A DNA stretch of 64,000 nucleotides from Lachnospiraceae bacterium (GTDB taxonomy: Bacteria > Bacillota > Clostridia > Lachnospirales > Lachnospiraceae). Positions 1 to 8,650 of this stretch are shown here, in pieces. How positions within the stretch are numbered: position 1 is the stretch's first letter; every line of letters begins with the position of its first letter. The position numbers and the translations under genes were made by a program. The notes beneath the pieces were generated by a model. That model saw only the letters and a program-made list of their open reading frames with translations, did not search any database and was not told the DNA's origin. The DNA is taken from positions 62,001 through 126,000 of the forward strand of contig SVFM01000003.1 in NCBI GenBank assembly GCA_015056865.1, given 5' to 3'.

Positions 1-1626
1 AATATTGTAAAGTATCCGGAGATCTATTCTGAGTGGTCTCCCAATGAGAAGGTAGCCATGGAAGTGGCCATCGGAGCCTCCATCAGTGGAGTAAGAGCCA
101 TGGCTTCCATGAAACATGTGGGCGTAAACGTGGCCAGCGATCCCCTTTATACCGCTTCTTACAGTGGTGTGGGCGGAGGTCTGGTGTTGGTGGCAGCGGA
201 CGATCCGGGTCTATACAGTTCCCAGAATGAACAGGATACCAGATGTGTGGCCAGAGCAGCACTGGTGCCGGTGTTGGAACCCTCCGACAGCGGTGAGGCA
301 AAGGAGTTTATGAAATTTGCCTTTGAGATCAGTGAAAAGTATGATACTCCTGTAATTCTCCGTACCACTACTAGACTGTCTCATTCTCAGGGACCTGTGG
401 AATTGGAAGAGCGTGCCCAGATAGAGGACAAGGCATATGTCAGAAATCCGCAGAAATTTGTGATGATGCCCGGCAATGCTAAGGGCCGACATGTACATGT
501 GGAAAATCGTATGAAACAGATGGCGGAGGATGGGTGTGAGTATCCTATCAATCGGGCAGAGTATGGTGATACTTCCATAGGATTTATTACAAGTGGTATT
601 CCTTACCAGTATGTGAAAGAGGTATTTCCTAATGCATCCGTATTGAAACTGGGTATGGTACATCCTCTTCCAAAGAAGTTGATCCAGGAGTTTGCATCCA
701 AAGTGGATAAGTTGTACATATTCGAAGAGTTGGAACCTGTGATCGAGGAACAGGTAAAATCTTGGGGAATTCCTGCTCAGGGCAAGGAATTGTTTACCGT
801 GCAGGGCGAATACAGTGCCAATATGTTGCGCAGGGTTTTGCTGCAGGAGGAGCCTCAGAAGGAGGCTGCAAGCCAAGTGCCTGCAAGACCGCCTATTTTA
901 TGTCCCGGCTGTCCTCACAGAAGCGTGTTCTCTGTGCTGAACAAGCTGAAAATCCATGCAGCAGGTGACATTGGCTGCTATACCCTGGGAGCTGTAGCAC
1001 CTTTGAATGTGATCGATACTACGATCTGTATGGGTGCCAGCATCTCCACCCTTCATGGCATGGAGAAGGCTAAGGGCAAAGGTTATATCAAGAATTGGGT
1101 GGCGGTGATCGGTGATTCTACCTTTATGCACACCGGCGTGAATTCTTTGATGAACATGGTATATAACCAGGGTACCGGTACTGTTATAATCCTGGACAAC
1201 TCCACCACCGGCATGACCGGACATCAGGATCATGCAGCTACAGGTAAGACTCTGATGGGAGAAACCGTACCGGCTATCGATATTGTGAAGCTCTGCAAGG
1301 CTATGGGGATTCAGCACGTGGTGGAAGTCAATGCCTTTGATATTCAGACACTGGAAAAAGTGGTCAAGGAAGAGGTGGCAAGGGATGAGGTCTCTGTGAT
1401 CATCACCAAGTCTCCCTGCGTGCTCCTTAAGGGCAATGTATTTCCCAATGTGTGCAGACCTTTGCCTGAAAAGTGTAAAAAGTGCGGCATGTGCTTAAGG
1501 CCCGGTTGCCCGGCACTGACCAAAAATGCAGACGGTACTGTATCCATCGACGAAACCATGTGCAATGGTTGTGGACTTTGCAAGACTCTGTGCAAATTCG
1601 ATGCCATTGAAACCTGTGCAAGATAG
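1..1626 (+). CDS. iorA: Indolepyruvate:ferredoxin oxidoreductase, alpha subunit (5' end outside the window)
   Basis: This subunit carries thiamine diphosphate and oxidatively decarboxylates aryl-pyruvates from aromatic amino acids to aryl-acetyl-CoA, passing electrons to ferredoxin in the cytoplasm. The reading frame is open from base 1, so the true start lies upstream; 541 residues are visible against roughly 590-600 for the family. A GDS thiamine-diphosphate motif is at visible residues 371-373. The C-terminus holds two 4Fe-4S ferredoxin motifs, starting CKKCGMC (residue 492) and CNGCGLC (residue 521). It sits 13 bp before iorB, whose product completes the enzyme. The identification is secure; which aryl-pyruvate is preferred cannot be read from sequence. 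Confidence 0.95.
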   Translation, partial: NIVKYPEIYSEWSPNEKVAMEVAIGASISGVRAMASMKHVGVNVASDPLYTASYSGVGGGLVLVAADDPGLYSSQNEQDTRCVARAALVPVLEPSDSGEAKEFMKFAFEISEKYDTPVILRTTTRLSHSQGPVELEERAQIEDKAYVRNPQKFVMMPGNAKGRHVHVENRMKQMAEDGCEYPINRAEYGDTSIGFITSGIPYQYVKEVFPNASVLKLGMVHPLPKKLIQEFASKVDKLYIFEELEPVIEEQVKSWGIPAQGKELFTVQGEYSANMLRRVLLQEEPQKEAASQVPARPPILCPGCPHRSVFSVLNKLKIHAAGDIGCYTLGAVAPLNVIDTTICMGASISTLHGMEKAKGKGYIKNWVAVIGDSTFMHTGVNSLMNMVYNQGTGTVIILDNSTTGMTGHQDHAATGKTLMGETVPAIDIVKLCKAMGIQHVVEVNAFDIQTLEKVVKEEVARDEVSVIITKSPCVLLKGNVFPNVCRPLPEKCKKCGMCLRPGCPALTKNADGTVSIDETMCNGCGLCKTLCKFDAIETCAR

Positions 1627-1639
1627 GAGGTAGGTAGCA

Positions 1640-2224
1640 GTGGAAACAAAAAATATTATGATCGTAGGCGTGGGTGGTCAGGGAACGTTGCTTACCAGCC
1701 GCATATTGGGCGGTATCACAGTAGATGCCGGATTTGATGTAAAACTGTCGGAGGTACACGGCATGGCCCAGCGCGGCGGCAGCGTGGTTACCTTTGTCAG
1801 ATATGGAGAGAAGGTGGCAGAACCCATCGTAGAAGAGGGTCAGGCTGATGTATTGATCGCTTTTGAACGGTTGGAAGCTCTGCGTTACGCACACTTTTTA
1901 AAGCCGGACGGTGTACTCATTGTCAATGACTGGCGGATCGATCCTATCACGGTGGTAACCGGTGCGGCCCAGTATCCGGAAAATATTATCGAGGAACTGG
2001 GAAAAAAATATAAAGTGTATTCCATGAATGCCATGGAGGAGGCCGGCAAACTTGGAAACGTGAAGGCTTTCAATGTGATCATTCTGGGGCTGGCGGCCAG
2101 ATATATGGATTTTGACAAGGAAGCATGGCTTCAGGTTATTGAGAAGACTGTTCCACCCAAGACCGTGGAAATCAATAAAAAGGCATTTCTGCTGGGCTTT
2201 GAGGGTGCAGAAACGGGGGTGTGA
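1640..2224 (+). CDS. iorB: Indolepyruvate:ferredoxin oxidoreductase, beta subunit
   Basis: This is the gamma-domain-type partner of IorA (194 residues, the usual size). The N-terminus has the family GVGGQGT motif followed by a SEVHGMAQRGGSV segment typical of pyruvate/ketoisovalerate oxidoreductase gamma domains. The chosen start is GTG at 1640, placed 8 bases after an AGGAGG ribosome site that begins at 1626; no ATG is better placed. The stop overlaps or abuts the next gene, so iorA, iorB, the ACT protein and probably the symporter form one operon. Confidence 0.94.
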   Translation: METKNIMIVGVGGQGTLLTSRILGGITVDAGFDVKLSEVHGMAQRGGSVVTFVRYGEKVAEPIVEEGQADVLIAFERLEALRYAHFLKPDGVLIVNDWRIDPITVVTGAAQYPENIIEELGKKYKVYSMNAMEEAGKLGNVKAFNVIILGLAARYMDFDKEAWLQVIEKTVPPKTVEINKKAFLLGFEGAETGV

Positions 2225-2226
2225 GT

Positions 2227-2652
2227 ATGTATATTAAGCAATTATCTATTTTTATTGAAAACAGAGAAGGCCGTTTGAAAGAGGTTTTGGAGATCTTGAA
2301 AAAAGGTCATGTGAATATTGTTTCCATGAGTTTGGCAGATACCAGTGAGTATGGTCTGTTACGATTGATGGTGGATAATCCGGAGGCCGGAAGAGCTGTA
2401 CTGCAGGAGCATAGCGTTCCTGTCATGCTCACAGAAGTGCTTGGCATTCGTTTGGCTCACCGAGTGGGGAGACTGCAGGAACTGCTGGAGATCATCTGTG
2501 ATGCCGGGATCAATATTGAGTATCTGTATGGTCTTTCCAGCGGTGCAGATGCTTCTGTGGTGATCAAGGCCTCTGATATGAAGAAGGCTGTAGATGTTTT
2601 GCAGCAAAATGAGGTAGAGCTGGTCTCTGCGGAAGATATTATGAAAATGTAA
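2227..2652 (+). CDS. Tandem ACT-domain protein linked to iorAB
   Basis: A 141-residue protein made of two consecutive ACT-like halves: the first opens MYIKQLSIFIENREGRL, the second begins near residue 75 with LGIRLAHRVGRLQELLEI. ACT domains bind amino acids. Proteins like this are common next to iorAB or phenylacetate-CoA ligase genes, so it is probably a small sensor of aromatic amino acids or their products; no catalytic residues are seen. ATG 2227 is preferred because a G-rich stretch at 2215-2219 gives normal spacing; GTG 2221 in the same frame would overlap the iorB stop by 4 bases and is possible. Confidence 0.85.
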   Translation: MYIKQLSIFIENREGRLKEVLEILKKGHVNIVSMSLADTSEYGLLRLMVDNPEAGRAVLQEHSVPVMLTEVLGIRLAHRVGRLQELLEIICDAGINIEYLYGLSSGADASVVIKASDMKKAVDVLQQNEVELVSAEDIMKM

Positions 2653-2675
2653 TCTGATTAAGCGAGGGAATAGCT

Positions 2676-4208
2676 ATGGTAGCTAAAGTTTTATTGCTGG
2701 TATTATTTTTTTCAATTATGATTGGTGTGGGCCTTTATTCCAGAAAACACGCCACCAACGTAAATGATTTTGTTCTGGGCGGCAGAGCAGTGGGGCCTTG
2801 GCTGACGGCTTTTGCATATGGAACTTCTTACTTCAGTGCAGTTGTGTTTGTAGGATACGCAGGGCAGTTCGGATATAAATATGGCTTGTCTGCCACCTGG
2901 ATCGGTTTGGGCAATGCATTGATCGGCTCTTTGTTGGCCTGGGTGATTCTGGGCAGACGAACCAGGATTATGAGCAAGCATCTGCAGGCGTCTACCATGC
3001 CGGATTATTTCGGAAAGCGTTTTGACAGCAACAAGCTGAAAATAGCAGCCTCCGTGATCTCATTTGTGTTCCTGATCCCTTATACAGCATCTGTATACAA
3101 TGGTTTATCCAGATTGTTTGAGATGGCCTTTGATGTGCCCTATGTGGCTTGTGTTATTATCATGGCGGCATTGACCTGTGTGTATGTGATCCTTGGCGGT
3201 TATATGGCGACAGCCATCAATGATTTTATTCAGGGTATCATTATGTTAGTTGGCATTGTGGCAGTGATCGTGGCAGTTTTAAATGGTCAGGGTGGCTTTA
3301 TGGAGGCAATCTTTAAGCTGTCAGAACTGGAGAGTGATGTGGCTGTGACCATGGGGCAGAAGGGTGCTTTTGCTTCCTTCTTTGGACCGGATCCCATAAA
3401 CCTTTTAGGCGTGGTGGTATTGACTTCCCTGGGAACCTGGGGCTTGCCTCAGATGGTACATAAATTCTATGCGATCAAGGACGAAAAGGCAGTAAAGACC
3501 GGCACCATTATTTCAACTGTCTTTGCCTTGATCATTTCCGGTGGCTGTTATTTCCTTGGCGGCTTTGGCAGACTGTTTGATACACAGGCTATCCGCAATG
3601 AGGCCGGAGGAGTGGTTTATGATGCCATCATTCCTGCTATGCTGTCCTCTCTGCCGGACATTTTGATCGGTGTGGTTATTGTGTTGGTTTTGTCGGCATC
3701 TATGTCCACCTTGTCTTCTTTGGTGCTGACATCCAGTTCCACTTTGACATTGGACGTGATCAAAGGGAATATTGTAAAAAATATGGATGACAAAAAGCAA
3801 CTGCTGGTAATGCGTGCCCTGCTTGTGGTGTTTGTAGTGATTTCTGTAGTATTGGCCATCAATCCGCCAACCTTTATCGCACAGCTCATGGGTATTTCCT
3901 GGGGTGCATTGGCAGGTGCATTCCTGGCACCTTTCTTGTATGGATTGTACTGGAAGGGAGTTACCAGGGCAGCAGTCTGGGCAAGTTTTATCTGTGGCGT
4001 TGGCATCACAGTGTCCAATATGTTCTTTGAATTTATTGCTTCTCCCATCAATGCAGGGGCGGCAGCTATGATCGCAGGACTGATCGTGGTACCTGTTGTC
4101 AGCTTGGTGACACCCAAGATGAAGAAGGAGACAGTGGATGAGCGGTTCAGCTGTTACGATGAAAAAGTAACGGTTGAGAAAAAGCTGGTTTTACCTGAAG
4201 AAAAATAG
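2676..4208 (+). CDS. Sodium:solute symporter family transporter
   Basis: A 510-residue polytopic membrane protein with about 13 hydrophobic segments, matching the SSS (PutP-like) family: an N-terminal membrane helix, then NDFVLGGRAVGPWLTA and AYGTSYFSAVVFVGYAG, which are SSS signatures in helices 1-2. It should import an organic solute with sodium. It lies 23 bp after the ACT protein and ends at a strong terminator, so it is the last gene of the iorAB operon. That context suggests an aryl acid or aromatic amino acid as substrate, but this is inference; SSS substrates cannot be read from sequence. Confidence 0.9.
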   Translation: MVAKVLLLVLFFSIMIGVGLYSRKHATNVNDFVLGGRAVGPWLTAFAYGTSYFSAVVFVGYAGQFGYKYGLSATWIGLGNALIGSLLAWVILGRRTRIMSKHLQASTMPDYFGKRFDSNKLKIAASVISFVFLIPYTASVYNGLSRLFEMAFDVPYVACVIIMAALTCVYVILGGYMATAINDFIQGIIMLVGIVAVIVAVLNGQGGFMEAIFKLSELESDVAVTMGQKGAFASFFGPDPINLLGVVVLTSLGTWGLPQMVHKFYAIKDEKAVKTGTIISTVFALIISGGCYFLGGFGRLFDTQAIRNEAGGVVYDAIIPAMLSSLPDILIGVVIVLVLSASMSTLSSLVLTSSSTLTLDVIKGNIVKNMDDKKQLLVMRALLVVFVVISVVLAINPPTFIAQLMGISWGALAGAFLAPFLYGLYWKGVTRAAVWASFICGVGITVSNMFFEFIASPINAGAAAMIAGLIVVPVVSLVTPKMKKETVDERFSCYDEKVTVEKKLVLPEEK

Positions 4209-4221
4209 TGTTAGTGAAAAG

Positions 4222-4269
4222 AAGGACACCTCTCCGGGATTGCGTATCTCGGCGACGGTGTCCTTTTTT
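4222..4269 (+). terminator. Rho-independent terminator of the iorAB operon
   Basis: The arms AAGGACACC (4222-4230) and GGTGTCCTT pair around a 27-base loop, and the 3' arm runs into six or more T residues. A second, weaker GCGCC/GGCGC hairpin follows at 4273-4294 and also ends in T residues. Confidence 0.85.
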
Positions 4270-4307
4270 GCGCGCGCCTAGCGGCGCTCTTTTCCATATA
4301 TTGCTTG

Positions 4308-4335
4308 TTGCAAAAAGAATAAAATATAGTATGAT
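4308..4335 (+). promoter_or_regulatory. Sigma-A-type promoter of the CAP-domain gene
   Basis: TTGCAA (4308-4313), 16-base spacer, TATGAT (4330-4335). An alternative pair is TTGCTT (4301) with TATAGT (4325), 18-base spacer. The first reading is favoured because it places the downstream direct-repeat box at the same distance from the -10 as in the NlpC/P60 promoter at 20750. Confidence 0.55.
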
Positions 4336-4340
4336 TTATT

Positions 4341-4379
4341 TGTAACAAGTTTGTAATAATTACGCATTAATTCTGTAAC
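4341..4379 (+). promoter_or_regulatory. WalR/YycF-like direct-repeat box
   Basis: TGTAAC (4341-4346), 5 bases, TGTAAT (4352-4357), matching the published WalR consensus TGTWAH-N5-TGTWAH. A further TGTAAC at 4374-4379 is 22 bases (two turns) beyond. The box begins 6 bases after the -10. A near-identical box stands in front of the cell-wall hydrolase at 20835. Confidence 0.6.
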
Positions 4380-4435
4380 AAATATCGAATTATGATATGA
4401 CAGTTAATTGCAGAAAATGACAGAAAGGAGATGCA

Positions 4436-5257
4436 ATGAAGAAGCTAACATTGTTGACAGTAACTGCACTTTCTCTGGCCTTCCTTGGAGGACAGACGCT
4501 TACAGCACAGGCTGCTGTGAAGGATAAGAAAATCATGGTTTATTATGGGGCTGGTTGTGATATCCAGAGTGTTCTGGGTAAGCTGGAAAGCTGTTTTCCG
4601 AGCATAATTTTGCCGGATTGTGAACAACCTGAGGTAAATATTCCGGGAACAGACATGCCGGAAAATAATGTGCCAGAGACAAACATTCCTGAAATCGATT
4701 TTCCCGAGGTGGATACTCCGGAGGCAGATTCCCCGGAGGAAGAGTCTCCTGAGGTAGATATTCCGGAAACAGATATCCCGGAAGTGGATACTCCCGAGAC
4801 GGATAATCCTGAGATGAATCAACCGGGAACAGGAACGCCTGACAATAACCCAGGAAATGGTCCTACCGATACAAACGGCGAACATGCATTTATAAGGCAG
4901 GTTGTGGAGCTTGTCAATGTAGAGAGGACGAAAGCAGGACTTGCTCCCTTGAGTATTGATACAAACGTGCAGGCGGCAGCCATGGTTCGTGCCAGAGAAT
5001 GCGAGCAACTTTTCTCACACACTCGTCCGGACGGAAGTTCCTTTGCAACTGCGTTAAGACAGCAGAATATATCCTACAGAAGTGCCGGCGAAAATATTGC
5101 ATGGGGCCAGCGATCTCCGCAGGAGGTAGTAAATGCCTGGATGAATAGCCCAGGGCACCGTGCCAATATTATGAGTTTTAATTTCACTGCCATTGGTGTA
5201 GGATATTATGAAAATGCAAACGGAACCGATTATTGGTGTCAGCTGTTTATTGGATAA
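4436..5257 (+). CDS. Secreted CAP (SCP/PR-1-like) domain protein with PE-rich stalk
   Basis: 273 residues. The first 27 form a Sec signal peptide (basic MKK, hydrophobic core, TAQA cleavage region). Residues about 65-134 are a 5-residue P-E-x-x-x repeat, acidic and probably an extended stalk. Residues about 150-273 are a bacterial CAP domain of the YkwD type, shown by FSHTRPDG, AGENIAWG, the W-NSPGHRANIM segment and IGVGYYE. Such proteins are exported and often wall-associated; their biochemical role in bacteria is unsettled. The gene is single, between a terminator and a bidirectional terminator, and its promoter carries a WalR-like box, which suggests cell-envelope control. Start ATG 4436 follows AAAGGAG at normal spacing. 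Confidence 0.9.
   Translation: MKKLTLLTVTALSLAFLGGQTLTAQAAVKDKKIMVYYGAGCDIQSVLGKLESCFPSIILPDCEQPEVNIPGTDMPENNVPETNIPEIDFPEVDTPEADSPEEESPEVDIPETDIPEVDTPETDNPEMNQPGTGTPDNNPGNGPTDTNGEHAFIRQVVELVNVERTKAGLAPLSIDTNVQAAAMVRARECEQLFSHTRPDGSSFATALRQQNISYRSAGENIAWGQRSPQEVVNAWMNSPGHRANIMSFNFTAIGVGYYENANGTDYWCQLFIG
4628..4837 (+). repeat. Fourteen tandem 15-bp units encoding P-E-x-x-x
   Basis: Counting from the CCT at 4628, fourteen in-frame 15-base units each encode a pentapeptide that begins PE, PG or PD (for example PEVDI, PETDI, PEVDT). Units differ in third bases and middle codons, so this is an aged, selected repeat rather than a recent expansion. Confidence 0.85.
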
Positions 5258-5264
5258 CCGATAA

Positions 5265-5315
5265 AAAGACCTTGGAAGGCTCGTTATTGATCAGCCTTCC
5301 AAGGTCTTTCTTTTA
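5265..5315. terminator. Bidirectional terminator between convergent genes
   Basis: A near-perfect hairpin of about 16 bp: the left arm begins AAAGACCTTGG at 5266, the right arm ends CCAAGGTCTTT at 5309. A-rich bases on the left and T-rich bases on the right let it work on both strands. It includes the last codons of the convergent regulator gene. Confidence 0.85.
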
Positions 5316-6147
5316 GATAAATTTTTGTGTACTTTTTGGGGGGCATTCCGGTTACGTTTTTGAAAACAGTAATAAAATAATTATAATCCCTAAAGCCGCA
5401 TTCTGAGGCAATATCAGCCAATGGCATATTTGAGTCTTCCAATAGTTTTTTTGCCTTTTCAATTCTGAGATTTCGGATGTGCTCTGCAATACCGATCCCA
5501 TAATTCTGCCTAGATATCTCATAGAGTTGTGTTTTGCCTATGTGGAATTTGCGGCAGATAGAAAGCGCATCCAATTCTTCCGTAAAATGATCGGATATGT
5601 ATTCATCAATTTGAACTGGCAGTTCCTTTTTGCGCAGGGAGAACATCTGCTCCAGACACAGATAGGTAGCTACAGCCTGCAGGATGTGTGAAGCGGAATT
5701 GATATAATCGTCTGTGATAAGAGGGCTTTTGTAGCATGCATCCTGCAAAGCATTCATATCTATTTGAAAATGACTGCACAACTCCTGGATTTTTTTCCAT
5801 CCTTCTTCGTGAGAAGGATAGGTAAATACCTGCCCCAAAAAAAGATATCCGATCACGATATTGCCCAGATACAGTGGAGTAATACTTTCTGTGAGACCCG
5901 CATGACACCGATAGGTATAAGGGGAACGGAGTTTGGCAGCAAGCTCGCAGGAACGGGTATCACAATTTTTGCATTCGCTTTCACCGTGCTTGTTTGCACG
6001 AATGATACGACAGAAAGGACTAAGGTGTGGCGGGTAAGCGGCCAGTTCATGAAAGGTTTCATCAAAGACTGTGATACGGATCTGTGTCAGATTATAAAAG
6101 TCCTTCAATAGGTCATTTAGTTTTACAAGGTCAAAATTGGATATCAT
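5284..6147 (-). CDS. PocR-domain AraC-family transcriptional regulator
   Basis: 287 residues. Residues about 8-170 fit the PocR sensory domain, including its cysteine pattern (SECKNCDTRSC, then YRCHAGL), first known from the propanediol regulator PocR. Residues about 185-285 are an AraC-type double helix-turn-helix (LADIASECGFRDYNYFITVF, then the GMPPKKY ending). It is divergent from the aldolase-isomerase-kinase-GH36 operon with 132 bp between the starts, so it very likely controls that operon in response to a small sugar-derived ligand. Which ligand is unknown. Start chosen at the only Met with an upstream GGAGG (complement of CCTCC near 6152). Confidence 0.88.
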   Translation of the reverse strand: MISNFDLVKLNDLLKDFYNLTQIRITVFDETFHELAAYPPHLSPFCRIIRANKHGESECKNCDTRSCELAAKLRSPYTYRCHAGLTESITPLYLGNIVIGYLFLGQVFTYPSHEEGWKKIQELCSHFQIDMNALQDACYKSPLITDDYINSASHILQAVATYLCLEQMFSLRKKELPVQIDEYISDHFTEELDALSICRKFHIGKTQLYEISRQNYGIGIAEHIRNLRIEKAKKLLEDSNMPLADIASECGFRDYNYFITVFKNVTGMPPKKYTKIYLKERPWKADQ

Positions 6148-6279
6148 AGCAGCCTCCTTTTTCTTGATTTTATCATAACAGCGAACAAATTTAAAGTAAA
6201 ATGAACAGTATTCCCTATTTTTTTAAGAAACGATAGTGTAATATCTATTATAGAGGCATATAAAAAGGAGGACATAATT

Positions 6280-7212
6280 ATGCTCGTAACGTTGAAAGAA
6301 ATACTGGAAATATGTGAAGTAAGGAAATGTGCGGTTGGTTCCTTTAATACACCGAATCTGGAATCTATCATGGCGGTGATCAGTGCAGCTGAGGAATTAG
6401 GTGTACCGGTTATCATTCAGCATGCCCAGGTGCATGAGGAGATGATGCCCTTAGCCACCATCGGTCCTATCATGTTGGAGCTTGCCAGACAGGCCAAGGT
6501 GCCTGTAGCGGTGCATATTGATCACGGTGAGACAGTAGAGTATATCTACAGAGCTTTGGATATGGGATTCACCTCAGTCATGTATGACGGATCCACGCTA
6601 CCCTTTGAGGAGAATGCAGCCAATACCAGACTTGTAGTTTCCCTGGCAAAGAAAAGAGGGGCATCCGTAGAGGCAGAGATTGGCTCTATGGGAAAACGGG
6701 AAACCGGAATTGGTTCAGCCGGTGAGGTGGGCAAAGACCCTGAAAAAATATATACAGATCCGGATCAGGCGAAACGTTTTGTGGAACTGACCGGTATTGA
6801 TGCGCTGGCTTGTTCCTTTGGGACCACTCACGGGGTTTATATTTCTAAGCCCAAGCTGGACTTCTCCGTGGTGGAGAAAGTGCGGGAGAAGACCGGTCTG
6901 CCGGTGGTTATGCACGGAGGCTCCGGTGTCAGTGATGAGGATATTCAGACGGCCATCCGCAAGGGTGTACGTAAGATCAATTATTACACTTATATGGCGC
7001 TGGCCGGTGGTAAGACGGTGGCACAGCAGTTTCAGACAGGCAGTGAGCCTTTGGAAAAGGATGGTAAGAAGTATACCCTTTATTATTCCATCGTGGAGGA
7101 TGAGAAAAAGTCACCGGTTATGTACCATGATATTGTGCAGTGGGGCACACAGGTGATGAAGGAAAACTGTAAAAAAGCTATGGCTACTTTTGCCATGCTG
7201 AACCAAAAATAA
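6280..7212 (+). CDS. Class II (zinc) ketose-phosphate aldolase
   Basis: 310 residues, of the FbaA/GatY/KbaY family. It should split a ketose phosphate into dihydroxyacetone phosphate and an aldehyde. Visible motifs: VHIDHGE with catalytic Asp81 and zinc ligand His82, the YDGS phosphate loop near residues 104-107, zinc ligand candidates His184 (GTTHGVY) and His212 (VVMHGGSG). It starts at ATG 6280 after AGGAGG. It is the first gene of a four-gene sugar operon, and the isomerase begins 12 bp later. Substrate (ketose-1-phosphate or bisphosphate) is not decidable from sequence; the company of an isomerase and an FGGY kinase points to a ketose-1-phosphate. Confidence 0.9.
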   Translation: MLVTLKEILEICEVRKCAVGSFNTPNLESIMAVISAAEELGVPVIIQHAQVHEEMMPLATIGPIMLELARQAKVPVAVHIDHGETVEYIYRALDMGFTSVMYDGSTLPFEENAANTRLVVSLAKKRGASVEAEIGSMGKRETGIGSAGEVGKDPEKIYTDPDQAKRFVELTGIDALACSFGTTHGVYISKPKLDFSVVEKVREKTGLPVVMHGGSGVSDEDIQTAIRKGVRKINYYTYMALAGGKTVAQQFQTGSEPLEKDGKKYTLYYSIVEDEKKSPVMYHDIVQWGTQVMKENCKKAMATFAMLNQK

Positions 7213-7224
7213 GGAGGATTCGAA

Positions 7225-8628
7225 ATGAGTAAGAAGATGACATTTGCACTTGCGTTTTGTAACCGCGGCTTTATGCCCGGCGAACTGATCTACGGGGCCA
7301 GGGAGGATATGATCCAGGCAGTGACAGCTGCAGGATATGATTATATTGCTATGGATGCGGAGCTGACCAGATACGGCGGTATTGAGACCAGAGACGAGGG
7401 ACTGCTTTATGCAAAATGGCTGAAGGAGCATCAGGGGCAGTACGACGGCGTGATCTTTTCCATGCCTATTTTTGCAGATGAAAACGGTGCCATTACAGCC
7501 TTGCAGGATGCAGGGGTGCCGATTTTGATGCAGGCATATCCGGATGAGATCGGTAAGATGGATTTTGCACACAGAAGAGACGCATACTGCGGCAAATTCT
7601 CTGTGACAGATGTGTTCACCCAGTACAACGTTCCTTTTACTGTGATGAAGCCTCATGTAGTACATCCGCTGTCTGATGCTTTCGCAGAAAACCTGCGGGA
7701 TTTTGCTGCTATCTGCCGCGTGGTAAATGGAATGAAACGTTTCAATGTGGGCTGCATCGGAGCCAGAACCACTGCATTTAAGACGGTCCGTTTTGATGAG
7801 ATCGCTCTGCAGAAGTATGGCATCAATGTGGAGTCCTTTGATCTGTCTGAGCTGATGTATAAGGTCAGCAAAAAGAGTGATGAGGATCAGGCTGTGTTAG
7901 ATAAGGTCAAGGCGTTGGAAAATTATACGGATTTTACCAGAGTGCCTGACAGCAACAAAAAGATGTTGGCAAAAATTTCTGTAGTGATCGATGAGTACAT
8001 AGAGGAGTATCATCTGGATGCTCTGACCTTGCGCTGCTGGAACGAGATGGAGACCTATCTGCGGGTATGTCCCTGCGTACTGCTCAGTGAGCTGAACGAC
8101 AGAGGCATCGTAGCTTCCTGTGAGATCGATATGTGTTCTGCGATTACTATGCGAGCCATGAATCTGGCAAGTGAGCAGCCGACGGCTGTTTTGGACTGGA
8201 ATAATAACTATGGTGATGAAGAGGATAAGGTGATCCTGTTCCACTGCGGACCTGTGGCTCAGAGTCTGATGACCGCAAAGGGTACCGTTACAGAGCACAA
8301 AATGTTTGCCAAGAATGATCCGGGATCAGGCTGGGGCTGCAATGAGGGAAGGATCAAGGCTTTCCCTACCACCATCTCCAATTGCCAGACCAAGGATGGA
8401 AAGATTATTGTGTACGCCAGTGAGGCGGAATTTACTGCGGATCCTATCGAAGAAGCGTTCTTTGGCTGTGGCGGTGTCTGCCAGATTCCCAATCTGGAGG
8501 ATAAGCTGATCAAGCTGGCAAGAGGCGGTTTCAAGCATCATACTTCTGTGGGCGTCGGCCACATGAAGGAAGTTCTGAAGGAAGCCTTTACCACTTATCT
8601 GGGATATGAGTGGGTAGATATTGATTGA
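7225..8628 (+). CDS. L-fucose/L-arabinose isomerase superfamily protein
   Basis: 467 residues. The fold and segment order match the FucI/AraA superfamily: an N-terminal Rossmann-like half (ALAFCNRGFMPGE; DGVIFSMPIFADE) and a C-terminal domain with the probable metal-site region LRCWNEMETYLRV and ASCEIDM (acidic residues near 276 and 300-302), FHCGPVAQSL and HHTSVGVGH near the end. Expected role: isomerise a free aldose to a ketose in the cytoplasm with a divalent metal. It is shorter than classical FucI (about 590), and its exact sugar is unknown. It lies between the aldolase and the kinase in a pathway-ordered operon. Confidence 0.85.
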   Translation: MSKKMTFALAFCNRGFMPGELIYGAREDMIQAVTAAGYDYIAMDAELTRYGGIETRDEGLLYAKWLKEHQGQYDGVIFSMPIFADENGAITALQDAGVPILMQAYPDEIGKMDFAHRRDAYCGKFSVTDVFTQYNVPFTVMKPHVVHPLSDAFAENLRDFAAICRVVNGMKRFNVGCIGARTTAFKTVRFDEIALQKYGINVESFDLSELMYKVSKKSDEDQAVLDKVKALENYTDFTRVPDSNKKMLAKISVVIDEYIEEYHLDALTLRCWNEMETYLRVCPCVLLSELNDRGIVASCEIDMCSAITMRAMNLASEQPTAVLDWNNNYGDEEDKVILFHCGPVAQSLMTAKGTVTEHKMFAKNDPGSGWGCNEGRIKAFPTTISNCQTKDGKIIVYASEAEFTADPIEEAFFGCGGVCQIPNLEDKLIKLARGGFKHHTSVGVGHMKEVLKEAFTTYLGYEWVDID

Positions 8629-8650
8629 TAGCCAGAGGAGACATTGATAT

